IMG/VR virus record: IMGVR_UViG_3300031521_000058
Location: 1-63,906 of that record
Reading direction: 5' to 3' (one strand)
Source of the DNA: a virus
Length of the DNA: 63,906 bases
The notes under the pieces are model-generated. The model did not search any database. It was not told the DNA's origin and worked only from the letters and a program-made list of their open reading frames with translations. The translations under genes were made by a program, and so were the position numbers. This document shows positions 25,881 through 34,067 of the stretch, one piece after another. Position 1 is the stretch's first letter, and each line of letters opens with the position of its first letter.

Positions 25881-26726
25881 ATGAAAAAAATAACAGGAGA
25901 TAAATTTCAAGAATCATTTAAAAATGATTTAAGTAAAGTTAATAAAAATACAAATCATGAGCTTAGCTTTGATTTGTTTGGTGTATCACATAAAGAAGTT
26001 AAAGATATAGATTCTAAAAATAAGATAAATAATATTGATAGAAAAATAATTAAATGTGAATATATTAAATTAAAAAAAATAAAGATACCAGGACTTAATT
26101 GCTGTAGTGCATATCGAGGTGATTTATTAATAACTAATTTTAATAACTTTATAATTGCTGATGTTAAAAATTATTATGATATTAATAATATTATGAAATT
26201 TCCTAAAGATTTAAATAAAAAAAATTTTTTTAAAGGAGTGGATTCTAATATTAAACCATTAATTTTTTGTGAATTATTGAATATACCTATATTAAATAAT
26301 TTATTTAAAAGTGAATCTGACTTCAATAAAATAAAAAACAATTTTAGTTTATTGACAAAAATTGGAAAAATAACTAGAGAAAAATGTATTGATATAATAT
26401 CATTTTCGGAAATTGGTTATGCATATAAAGAAAAACAACTTGAGAATATTAAATATTTTTTATCAAAATCTGATAGTAGTGATGATATTTTATTTTTAAA
26501 AAAATTAGATATAAATAATTTTGTTAATTGTGATTACATAACAGTTAAGATGAGAATAGATGATAATGGTTATACTTATATTTATTTTTGTGATGATAAA
26601 GATGAATGTATTTATGTATTATCACAAAGAAAATATAACAAAAAACACGGATTTGTTGGAAATTGTTCTTTTTTATGCAGAAATATTGTACCAGAAATTG
26701 TCGTTGATTTGTCATCTTATGCATGA
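25881..26726 (+). CDS. Candidate restriction-type nuclease (PD-D/ExK-like)
   Basis: 281 aa, basic. A possible nuclease core is YRGDLLI (D81) followed by FIIADVKNYYD (D94-x-K96), the spacing and strand pattern of PD-(D/E)xK enzymes. It sits 46 bases before a DNA methyltransferase in the same orientation, the usual layout of type II restriction-modification pairs. Fold assignment is by motif only; no family is recognised. Confidence 0.5.
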   Translation: MKKITGDKFQESFKNDLSKVNKNTNHELSFDLFGVSHKEVKDIDSKNKINNIDRKIIKCEYIKLKKIKIPGLNCCSAYRGDLLITNFNNFIIADVKNYYDINNIMKFPKDLNKKNFFKGVDSNIKPLIFCELLNIPILNNLFKSESDFNKIKNNFSLLTKIGKITREKCIDIISFSEIGYAYKEKQLENIKYFLSKSDSSDDILFLKKLDINNFVNCDYITVKMRIDDNGYTYIYFCDDKDECIYVLSQRKYNKKHGFVGNCSFLCRNIVPEIVVDLSSYA

Positions 26727-26772
26727 TTAAATAATTTATATTATAATTAAAAACAAAAAAAACAAATAATAA

Positions 26773-27519
26773 ATGCTAGAATTTAATAAAATATATCAGA
26801 TGGATGTATTAGAAGGATTAAGAAAACTAGATGATAATAGTATTGATGCTGGAGTATCTTCACCACCATATAATAAACTTGGACTCATGAAAGGAAAAAA
26901 GCAAAAAGGTGGAGATTGGGATGGATATATCACATATGATAATTTTGAAGATAATATGCCTGAAGATGAGTATCAGAAATGGCAAATAGAAATATTAAAT
27001 GAAATTCAGAGAGTATTAAAACCTGGTGGCTCATTTTTTTATAATCATAAAAATAGAAGATATGATAAAACAGAGTATTCTCCATATGAATGGGTTAGTA
27101 AATCAAATATAAATATTTATCAAACAATTATTTGGGATAGAAAAGCTGATGTTAATAATTCTTTATATTTTTTTCAACCAGTATATGAATTAGTATATTG
27201 GTTAACAAAAGATAATAAAAAAGCACCAATTTTCAATAAAAGAGATTTGATTGAACAAAAAAGTATTTGGAGAATATCACCAAAAATGAATATTCCTCAT
27301 CCAGCTCCTTTTCCAGAAGAATTAGTTGAACATTGTATAAATGCAACTACTAAAGAAGGAGATGTAGTATTAGATCCTTTTATGGGAGTAGGCACAACTG
27401 CTCTTGTTGCAAAAAGATTAGGTAGAAAGTATATCGGTTTTGATATATCAGGAGAATATATTAATATTGCTGAAAAAAATGTAGAGGAAGGCAAAATTAG
27501 AAAAAAAAATGAAATGTAA
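26773..27519 (+). CDS. DNA methyltransferase (PF01555-like)
   Basis: 248 aa. Catalytic SSPPYN at 29-34, AdoMet motif DPFMGVGTTALVAKRLGRKYIGFD near 198, beta-class order; the start MLEFNKIYQMDVLEGLRKLDD is typical. SSPPY suggests N4-cytosine, though some N6-adenine enzymes share it. Possible partner of the upstream candidate nuclease. Its stop overlaps the next ATG by one base. Confidence 0.9.
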   Translation: MLEFNKIYQMDVLEGLRKLDDNSIDAGVSSPPYNKLGLMKGKKQKGGDWDGYITYDNFEDNMPEDEYQKWQIEILNEIQRVLKPGGSFFYNHKNRRYDKTEYSPYEWVSKSNINIYQTIIWDRKADVNNSLYFFQPVYELVYWLTKDNKKAPIFNKRDLIEQKSIWRISPKMNIPHPAPFPEELVEHCINATTKEGDVVLDPFMGVGTTALVAKRLGRKYIGFDISGEYINIAEKNVEEGKIRKKNEM

Positions 27520-27743
27520 TGAAAGAAAAAGTCACTGTAGAAAAAGAAAAGAAAAATGTTGAATTTGTTTTTGAAAATTCAGAAGATTTTAATAAATATA
27601 CAGGAAAAATTAAAACATCTGAAATAGATACTGAAGATTGTATATTAACTATTTATAAAAAAGGATCAGTCGTTAGAAAACTTCGTAGAATAGGAATCAA
27701 TGAAAATTCAACAAAAAATATTAATTATAGAGAAATAATTTAA
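27519..27743 (+). CDS. Hypothetical small protein
   Basis: 74 aa, highly charged, one-base overlap (TAATG) with the methyltransferase stop. No recognised domain; tight coupling suggests it is made with the methyltransferase. Confidence 0.66.
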   Translation: MKEKVTVEKEKKNVEFVFENSEDFNKYTGKIKTSEIDTEDCILTIYKKGSVVRKLRRIGINENSTKNINYREII

Positions 27744-27745
27744 AA

Positions 27746-27994
27746 ATGAGCATAAAAACAACACATATAGTAACAAGAGAATTCGCAATTAATGCAATTA
27801 TTAAAAAACAATCAGATCTTTATAATTTATCTGATGAAGATCTTTCAAATTTATTAGAAGAAAGTATTCATAATGGTTTTTATAATTTTATCATTGTTAG
27901 TGAATCTGAAATGATAGAAAACAAAAATAAAAATTGTTCTAGTCCTTATTTGGATGATATTTATTATTTACCAGAAAGTAATGATGCTTGGTAA
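27746..27994 (+). CDS. Hypothetical small protein
   Basis: 82 aa, acidic: THIVTREFAINAIIKKQ, LYNLSDEDLSNLLEESIHNGFYNFIIVSE. Resembles small phage proteins of unknown function. Ends the operon before a terminator. Confidence 0.7.
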   Translation: MSIKTTHIVTREFAINAIIKKQSDLYNLSDEDLSNLLEESIHNGFYNFIIVSESEMIENKNKNCSSPYLDDIYYLPESNDAW

Positions 27995-27995
27995 T

Positions 27996-28027
27996 AAAAA
28001 ATCCACAATTTATTGTGGATTTTTTTA
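27996..28027 (+). terminator. Rho-independent terminator
   Basis: Stem AAAAATCCACAA/TTGTGGATTTTT, loop TTTA, T run. Confidence 0.88.
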
Positions 28028-28056
28028 TATATAATTATTATAAAATAATTTTTAAT

Positions 28057-28395
28057 ATGAAATTTTTAAAACATTATGAAGATTTAAATTCTGGATTTAA
28101 CGTAGGTGATTATGTAAGATGTCATGAATTGACATATTCAAAAGATTTGAAAAACTTTTTTGAGAATAATATCGGAAAAATTGAATCCATAGATTATGAT
28201 AAACATGACAATTTTAAATATTATAATGTCAAATTTGAAAATATTCCTATTGAAATATTAGATTATATAAAAAAATATTATACTAGTAACTTTGATTATA
28301 CTATGCCGTTTTCTGATGCAGATTTAATATTAGCTACACCTGATGAAATTAAAGAACAGAAAATTAAAAATTTATCTGATAAATTTAATATTTAA
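28057..28395 (+). CDS. Tagged SH3-like protein: leader MKFLKHYED, tail DKFNI
   Basis: 112 aa from the ATG at 28057; the longer reading from 27988 crosses the terminator. Leader MKFLKHYEDLNSG, body FNVGDYVRCHE ... NIGKIESIDYDK ... YYNVKFENIPIEI, tail NLSDKFNI. The body is similar to that of 22838-23155. Its 3' end overlaps the convergent SLOG-like gene by 11 bases. Confidence 0.75.
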   Translation: MKFLKHYEDLNSGFNVGDYVRCHELTYSKDLKNFFENNIGKIESIDYDKHDNFKYYNVKFENIPIEILDYIKKYYTSNFDYTMPFSDADLILATPDEIKEQKIKNLSDKFNI

Positions 28396-28918
28396 ATAAA
28401 CTTATTATTGCATTCATTCCATTTTCATTTATATTTCTTGTTCCAATTCCTGCAAATTTTTCAGTTAATTTTGGAATACCTTCATATATTTCAAATGCGT
28501 TTGACTCATAATCAAAATAATGCCACTGGTTCACATTTTGCTCAAATAAATATACTGGTTTGTGATTGTCAATCGCACAAGAACAAGCATAACCTGTTCC
28601 ACCTCTGACATTAGTTTCATTTTCAAGAGTACCAATTGCAAATATTGTATCAGAACATTTTACTTGAAACCAATCTCTTGATATTAGATATTTTACATAT
28701 GAAGAAATATTCTTTATGTTTCTATTTAGTCTTTCATTAGCAATTTTTATATGTTCATAACCTTCTTTTATCTGATTTGTTGATAGAATATATTTATTAT
28801 CTGATTTTGTGTTATGTCCTTCAAAAGAAAAAGATATGACTTTTATTCCTTTTTTAATTGATTCTTGCTCAAATATATAATCTGATCCAGATGCACCTCC
28901 GCTATAGCATGTTTTCAT
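28385..28918 (-). CDS. SLOG/Rossmann-type nucleotide-binding protein
   Basis: 177 aa. The N-terminal CYSGGASGSDYIFEQ glycine loop, DTIFAIGTLEN, VRGGTGYACSCAIDNHKPVYLFEQ and FAGIGTRNINENG are typical of SLOG-like (DprA/LOG-related) Rossmann domains, which bind nucleotides or NAD/ADP-ribose-type ligands. Whether it is an enzyme or a sensor cannot be told. In the leftward operon with three other genes. Confidence 0.68.
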   Translation of the reverse strand: MKTCYSGGASGSDYIFEQESIKKGIKVISFSFEGHNTKSDNKYILSTNQIKEGYEHIKIANERLNRNIKNISSYVKYLISRDWFQVKCSDTIFAIGTLENETNVRGGTGYACSCAIDNHKPVYLFEQNVNQWHYFDYESNAFEIYEGIPKLTEKFAGIGTRNINENGMNAIISLFKY

Positions 28919-29343
28919 ATTGACTTATTTATATTAATTAATTTTTCTTTTCTTTTATGTGTAATTAGGTATTTGTTGAATATGTCTTTTTTATTATCCC
29001 AATAATCACTTGTCTCTCCAATATTATCATTTTCCATTAAAGAGTTATATCCAGACACTTTTTCATATATTTCACATGGATTATAAAGACATATATCATT
29101 TATATAATCTGATTTATGATAATCTATTATTAATTTTATATAATTTCCTGTTCCAAAATTTATATCATTTAAAATATTTATCCAATTATTAATAGGTTTT
29201 ATGATTTTATATATGTGTATTGCATACGGATGAACAGAAATTAAATATTTTTCGTTTAATCCATAATAATCTCTATAGCTCAAGTTATGAAATTTTGTTT
29301 TTAACATTTCATCTATAATTTTAATGATATCAGTTTCTCTCAT
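28915..29343 (-). CDS. Hypothetical protein with RKEKL tail
   Basis: 142 aa. Unrecognised body; ends HKRKEKLININKSI, the recurring tail. Overlaps the SLOG-like gene by four and the methylase gene by 14 bases. Confidence 0.68.
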   Translation of the reverse strand: MRETDIIKIIDEMLKTKFHNLSYRDYYGLNEKYLISVHPYAIHIYKIIKPINNWINILNDINFGTGNYIKLIIDYHKSDYINDICLYNPCEIYEKVSGYNSLMENDNIGETSDYWDNKKDIFNKYLITHKRKEKLININKSI

Positions 29344-29842
29344 TTGTTATTATTATTTCATTTCTAAAAATAAAATTATCTCCACTATATTTATTAATAT
29401 TATAATCTTTATATAATTTTCTTATGAATTGGTTATCCTCATATGATATAATAACTTTTCCTTTGAGCTTATCAATTTCATTTTTTAGTTCTATATGAAA
29501 ATTTTCATTATAATTCTCACAATTTTCATATAAAAATTCTTTTTTATAATATGGAGGGTCTAAATACCAAAAAATATTTTCAGTATTATACATACTGAAA
29601 ATTTCTTTATAATCTAAGTGATGAATTATATTAGCATCAATTTTTTTATCATAAGTATTTATGTCATTATAAATTGAAAAATTAGGTTTAATTTTTAAAT
29701 AATTAAAAACACAGTAGTTACCACCAAATGGCTCACAATACATATCAATTTCATTAGGTATGAAATTTATTATAAATGAGTCATATAACTCTTTCTTTTT
29801 ATATCCAAATATCATTTCTATTATTTTATTAATGATAACCAT
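29330..29842 (-). CDS. Small Dam-like (D12 class) adenine methyltransferase
   Basis: 170 aa. CEPFGGNYCVF corresponds to the AdoMet motif (F-x-G-x-G variant), then YNDIN, the catalytic WYLDPPYYKKE (DPPY at 95-98), VIISYEDNQFIRKLYKDY and NEIIITN at the end: the D12 order. It is about 100 residues shorter than Dam, mainly lacking target-recognition segments, so activity and specificity are uncertain. Confidence 0.75.
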   Translation of the reverse strand: MVIINKIIEMIFGYKKKELYDSFIINFIPNEIDMYCEPFGGNYCVFNYLKIKPNFSIYNDINTYDKKIDANIIHHLDYKEIFSMYNTENIFWYLDPPYYKKEFLYENCENYNENFHIELKNEIDKLKGKVIISYEDNQFIRKLYKDYNINKYSGDNFIFRNEIIITNERN

Positions 29843-30543
29843 TCATTGAAAAAATTTCTAAAATTTTGATCTCCTCCAAGCTCTCTTTTAAATATCTCAA
29901 ACACTTTACTATCTTTGTATAGTCTATGTTCAATACTTGGAACTTCTTCAATATTATTATTAGTTATTTTTATTTTTTTAAAGTTTAAAAATTTTTTAAA
30001 TCCAAATGGTTCATCTGATAATATACGATAATCTGTATTACCATTTAAAACTCCATTTAATTCACTATCAGATAGAATTTTCAAATATACAGAAGCATCT
30101 GCCAATGCTGCATATTCAATATTTTCTAAATTTTCTGGTAAAAATACAGAGAATTCTATTTCTGCTTCATCATTAACGAATCCTCTATTTTCAAATTCCT
30201 CGTCTATCTTCTTTTGTTCATTTTCAGGTAAATCATCATATTCGTATCCATTATCATCTAGAAAATCTTCCCATGACTGTTTTTTTCCAACTTCAACTCT
30301 ATTTTCAATAAAATTTGTTTCATCTGACAGTAACAGATGCTGTTTTTTCATCCAATCAAATACATTTACATTAATATCAAATCCGTAATTATTAAACAAC
30401 TCTAAAACTTTAGAACCTAATTTTAAATCTAATTCTTTATTGCCTATTTTAATTTTTGGCTGTAGTATATTATTAACACTCCATTTATCAATTTTTGAGA
30501 ATGGTACTGTTTTTATTTCTTCGTTAAATCTTTTTATTTCCAT
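29821..30543 (-). CDS. Hypothetical protein with KRFNE leader
   Basis: 240 aa. Starts MEIKRFNEEIKTVPFSK, a leader of the tagged family, but ends NEWLSLIK without the KFN tail. Acidic body containing EVGKKQSWEDFLDDNGYEYDDLPENEQKK. Unknown function. Confidence 0.7.
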   Translation of the reverse strand: MEIKRFNEEIKTVPFSKIDKWSVNNILQPKIKIGNKELDLKLGSKVLELFNNYGFDINVNVFDWMKKQHLLLSDETNFIENRVEVGKKQSWEDFLDDNGYEYDDLPENEQKKIDEEFENRGFVNDEAEIEFSVFLPENLENIEYAALADASVYLKILSDSELNGVLNGNTDYRILSDEPFGFKKFLNFKKIKITNNNIEEVPSIEHRLYKDSKVFEIFKRELGGDQNFRNFFNEWLSLIK

Positions 30544-30627
30544 AATTTCCTTGTTTTTTGTGAAAGTATATATTAATTTTTTGATGAATTTTTTTTTATA
30601 TATACTTGAAAATATAATATAATATTA

Positions 30628-32043
30628 ATGAAAATCTACTCTAATGAATATATTACAGATTTTAACAAATTAAAAAATTCTGTTATAGGGTTTGAATTTG
30701 AATTTTATACCGATAAATCATATTTTAAATTAATTGAATTATTAAATAATACTCTTGCTCCTATTCAGGTACATGGTTATAGAAAATATCACTCAACTTT
30801 TACTCCAGATGAAAATAATTTTAAAATTGAACCAGATTTATCAGGTGGTGCTGATCTTGTAGAATTAATTACTGGACCAATACCTTATGTAAATTCTAAA
30901 ATAATTTTATTGAAAATTTTAAAAGTTCTTGATAAATATGCTAGAACTGATGAAAAATGCTCTATTCACATCAATATATCTTTTGATGATATAGGTAATG
31001 GTAAAGTATTAGATAATTTAAATAAGTTAAAATTAATTTTATCTGTAGATGAAGAACGAATATACAACTTTTTTCCTGAAAGAAAAAATAATATCTATGC
31101 AAAAAGTGTTAAAACATTAATTCCATTCAAAGGTTTTGATTTTTCTACTAATGCAGTAGATATATTACAGAATAATGTACAAATAGGAAATACTAAATAT
31201 TATGGAATAAATTTTATACCAGCAGAAAATATTGAAGCATCTGGACAAAGATTAGAGTGGAGATATATTGGAGGAGATAATTATAATCAGAAATCATCTG
31301 AGATATTATCATTAATGGATTATTTTATAGCAATTACTTGGAATTGTTGTGATGCTAAATTGGATGATAATGATTTAAAAAAATTACAAAAATATTTATT
31401 TGAAAATATTAATATATTCAAAACATTTTCAAATTATAATGATTTTATTGCAGAATTTCCAACAATTGATATTCAAGTAGATAAATTGAATGATTATAGT
31501 ATAGTGAAAGCTTATTATGATACTATTTATACTAAGATATTTGACATGGTTAGAAATATTTATAATCTTAAAGATTGTATTATAAATTTAGATACTGAAG
31601 TTAATAGAATTGAATTGGTTGATGCAACTTTTAAAACAATATTTGATTTATATGATTTAGATTTTATTGAATGCTCTATGAATAATGGTAGATATACAAG
31701 CTGTAATTTTATCTCATCAGAATTAGTTAATGGTACTATTCATGGCGGAGAAATTTCTGATACTGATATATTGAATTCTAAAATTGAAAGTGCTACGATT
31801 GATTTAGATTCAGAAGTTAGTGATTGTTATTTATATCAATGTATGATTAACTGTAGAGTAAAAGGAAATTCTGTTATAAGAATGTGTAAGCTTGGACCAA
31901 ATGCAATTATAGATGATTCTGTTAAGATTGCAACTGATACTAACAATTATTTTCACACTACACCAACTGGAGAAGATATTAAAAAAGGACCAGAAGATTT
32001 GAAAGATATGAAAATACCATTCACAAAAGGAAAAAAATGGTAA
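30628..32043 (+). CDS. Amidoligase-like protein with C-terminal beta-helix-like repeats
   Basis: 471 aa. Residues about 15-230: VIGFEFEFYTD, EPDLSGGADLVELITGP, CSIHINIS and QRLEWRYIGGDN match the COOH-NH2 ligase (amidoligase) family related to glutamine synthetase, in which E, H-x-N and R-x-E-R residues bind metal and ATP. Residues about 335-440 look like a right-handed helix (IECSMNNGRYTSCNF, INCRVKGNSVIRMCKLG). Probably joins an amino group to a carboxylate on a peptide or protein; substrate unknown. Confidence 0.62.
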   Translation: MKIYSNEYITDFNKLKNSVIGFEFEFYTDKSYFKLIELLNNTLAPIQVHGYRKYHSTFTPDENNFKIEPDLSGGADLVELITGPIPYVNSKIILLKILKVLDKYARTDEKCSIHINISFDDIGNGKVLDNLNKLKLILSVDEERIYNFFPERKNNIYAKSVKTLIPFKGFDFSTNAVDILQNNVQIGNTKYYGINFIPAENIEASGQRLEWRYIGGDNYNQKSSEILSLMDYFIAITWNCCDAKLDDNDLKKLQKYLFENINIFKTFSNYNDFIAEFPTIDIQVDKLNDYSIVKAYYDTIYTKIFDMVRNIYNLKDCIINLDTEVNRIELVDATFKTIFDLYDLDFIECSMNNGRYTSCNFISSELVNGTIHGGEISDTDILNSKIESATIDLDSEVSDCYLYQCMINCRVKGNSVIRMCKLGPNAIIDDSVKIATDTNNYFHTTPTGEDIKKGPEDLKDMKIPFTKGKKW

Positions 32044-32044
32044 T

Positions 32045-32377
32045 ATGAAAATAGAAAAATTTAATGAAAATAATAGAGAAGATTATGACAATTTTGTAAA
32101 TAAAGTTAAATCTTTGTTTTTAGAATTATGGGACGATAAATTAGGAATTTCAAGTTTTAAAATAGATACTAATGTCAGATTTAATCTATCTTTTAATATT
32201 AGTATGTCTATTACGAGTGATAATTTTGTAGAATATAATGAACTGTGTAATGTTTTAAACGATTCTGATTCAAGATTTCAATTAATTTCTGGCGTTATGT
32301 ATGCAAGCATAACAGATTTTAATAAACTTATTGATAATATTAAACTATTGCTAAATTCAAGAAAATTTAATGTATAA
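32045..32377 (+). CDS. Tagged protein: leader MKIEKFNE, tail RKFNV
   Basis: 110 aa. Leader MKIEKFNENNRED and tail LNSRKFNV. The body (VKSLFLELWDDKLGIS) is paralogous to the 32811-33149 protein (AKELFLDLWDDSLKLY). One base after the previous stop. Confidence 0.75.
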   Translation: MKIEKFNENNREDYDNFVNKVKSLFLELWDDKLGISSFKIDTNVRFNLSFNISMSITSDNFVEYNELCNVLNDSDSRFQLISGVMYASITDFNKLIDNIKLLLNSRKFNV

Positions 32378-32379
32378 TA

Positions 32380-32811
32380 ATGAAAATAGATAAATTCAAT
32401 GAAGGTTTTTTTAGTAAAAAAGATAAAATTTCATTGAAAAAAATAGGAGATTCTAAAGTTATAGATGATAGGATAAAGAAATGTGAAGAATATATATCTT
32501 TATTAAAAAAAACATTTTTTAGTGATTTAAAATGCTTCATTAAATACGAATATTTTGAAGAATATGACAATTTATTATTAATAATTAATGTTTCAGATAA
32601 GATAAGTAATTTTTCCAGTGATAAATTAAGGTTATCTAATAATTATAATAATTTTAAACTATTTTTGACTTACATAGAAGACCGTTGTGATTTCGTGATA
32701 TATCCTGGGAGTAATTCATCAACAAAAATTTCTTTGACATTTCATAACAATGTTGAAATATGTTTAGATGATTTATACACAAAAATAGATTCAAAAAAAT
32801 TCAACATATAA
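32380..32811 (+). CDS. Tagged protein: leader MKIDKFNE, tail KKFNI
   Basis: 143 aa. Leader MKIDKFNEGFFSKKDK and tail KIDSKKFNI; body has ECYISLLK-like and IYPGSNSSTKISLTFHNN strands, unrecognised. Overlaps the next ATG by one base (TAATG). Confidence 0.75.
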   Translation: MKIDKFNEGFFSKKDKISLKKIGDSKVIDDRIKKCEEYISLLKKTFFSDLKCFIKYEYFEEYDNLLLIINVSDKISNFSSDKLRLSNNYNNFKLFLTYIEDRCDFVIYPGSNSSTKISLTFHNNVEICLDDLYTKIDSKKFNI

Positions 32812-33149
32812 TGGAAATAGATAGATTTCAAAGTGAAGGTAAAAATTTAGCTGATGAAGCTAAAGAATTATTTTTAGATTTATGGGATGATTCGTTAAAA
32901 TTGTATCAAATGACATGCTATTCTTATATAGATACATCTGATAATATTTTTTATGAAATAAACACTAAAACTCGTGTAGCCATTACAAAAGAATCTTATA
33001 TTGATTATAAAGATATGTTTGATCTTATTCTAAGATGCGGAGAAAATTTTAAATATGAAAAGGATACATTACTGGTAAATTTTGATGATATTAAACCTTT
33101 TATAAAGGAAATGAAAATATTAAAAAACTCAAAAAAATATAATTTATAA
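32811..33149 (+). CDS. Tagged protein: leader MEIDRFQSE, tail KKYNL
   Basis: 112 aa. Leader MEIDRFQSEGKN and tail KNSKKYNL. Paralogue of 32045-32377 (LFLDLWDD motif). One-base overlap with the next gene. Confidence 0.75.
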   Translation: MEIDRFQSEGKNLADEAKELFLDLWDDSLKLYQMTCYSYIDTSDNIFYEINTKTRVAITKESYIDYKDMFDLILRCGENFKYEKDTLLVNFDDIKPFIKEMKILKNSKKYNL

Positions 33150-33574
33150 TGATTACAAGCTTTGATACTAAATCAACAGATCATAATTTTTATTTTCCAT
33201 CTGTTGCAGGGCCAGAAGGTAAAATTCCTTTTGCTGGAACTAATTATGGGGAGGAACCAAGGATAAAGAACTTCAAGCAATATTTTGGAGAATATCGAAA
33301 AGGATCTGATAAATTTGGCAAATTAGTTGAAAGAATAATGGAATTTTTAAGATTACCAGAATTTAAAGATCGTCTTAGTGAGAACGATGGACTAAAATTT
33401 TTAATTTATGACTTTGAATCAAGATCACATATTAAAGTAGAAAAAATTAAACAATTATTAAGTAATGATACAAACCTTTATAGCTTTGATATTAAGATAG
33501 ATGATAAATTCATAACATTTTCTAATATAAACAAAACTAGAAAAGGTAGATATGTATCAGGTAGAAAAGATTAA
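33149..33574 (+). CDS. Hypothetical protein
   Basis: 141 aa. No leader or tail although inside the tagged cluster. Starts MITSFDTKSTDHNFYFPSVAG; contains a region that looks like EGKIPFAGTNYGEEPRIKNF. Unrecognised. Confidence 0.68.
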   Translation: MITSFDTKSTDHNFYFPSVAGPEGKIPFAGTNYGEEPRIKNFKQYFGEYRKGSDKFGKLVERIMEFLRLPEFKDRLSENDGLKFLIYDFESRSHIKVEKIKQLLSNDTNLYSFDIKIDDKFITFSNINKTRKGRYVSGRKD

Positions 33575-33579
33575 ATCAT

Positions 33580-34050
33580 ATGATAAAAAATTATAGTGAC
33601 TATTCTCAAAAATTAAAAACTAATAATTTAGCAAAATCTATATGTGATACATTTACATCTGATACTAATTTTAAAGATTTTGATTGTTTAATATATAAGG
33701 ATATACCAACAATATCAAAAAAAGATTATTCTTGTAATATAGAATTCTTTACTAAAGATGAAAAACAGTTAATATATAATTTAGATATTAGTTTTTGTTT
33801 AGATTCTGATAATTATTATATAATATGGATTCGTGATTCTTGGGTAGATTTAGAATATAAATATTTGAAAGTTTTTATGATTTTCATTCAATTCTTAATA
33901 TATTCATTTCATATAATTTCTGGTGGTAGTAAATCATATTTTTCATTTCAAGGTAAATCAGATGATGTTAATGATTTGGACGAAATAATAACTAATATTA
34001 ACCCTGAAAGATATGAAATTTTTAAACAATCAAAAAAATTTAATGTATAA
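33580..34050 (+). CDS. Tagged protein: leader MIKNYSDYS, tail KKFNV
   Basis: 156 aa. The N-terminus MIKNYSDYSQKLKTNN is a divergent leader, the tail KQSKKFNV is canonical. Body with YNLDISFCLDSDNYYIIWIRDSW and a hydrophobic helix; related in outline to the neighbouring paralogues. Confidence 0.7.
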   Translation: MIKNYSDYSQKLKTNNLAKSICDTFTSDTNFKDFDCLIYKDIPTISKKDYSCNIEFFTKDEKQLIYNLDISFCLDSDNYYIIWIRDSWVDLEYKYLKVFMIFIQFLIYSFHIISGGSKSYFSFQGKSDDVNDLDEIITNINPERYEIFKQSKKFNV

Positions 34051-34067
34051 CTTTTTAATAAATATTT

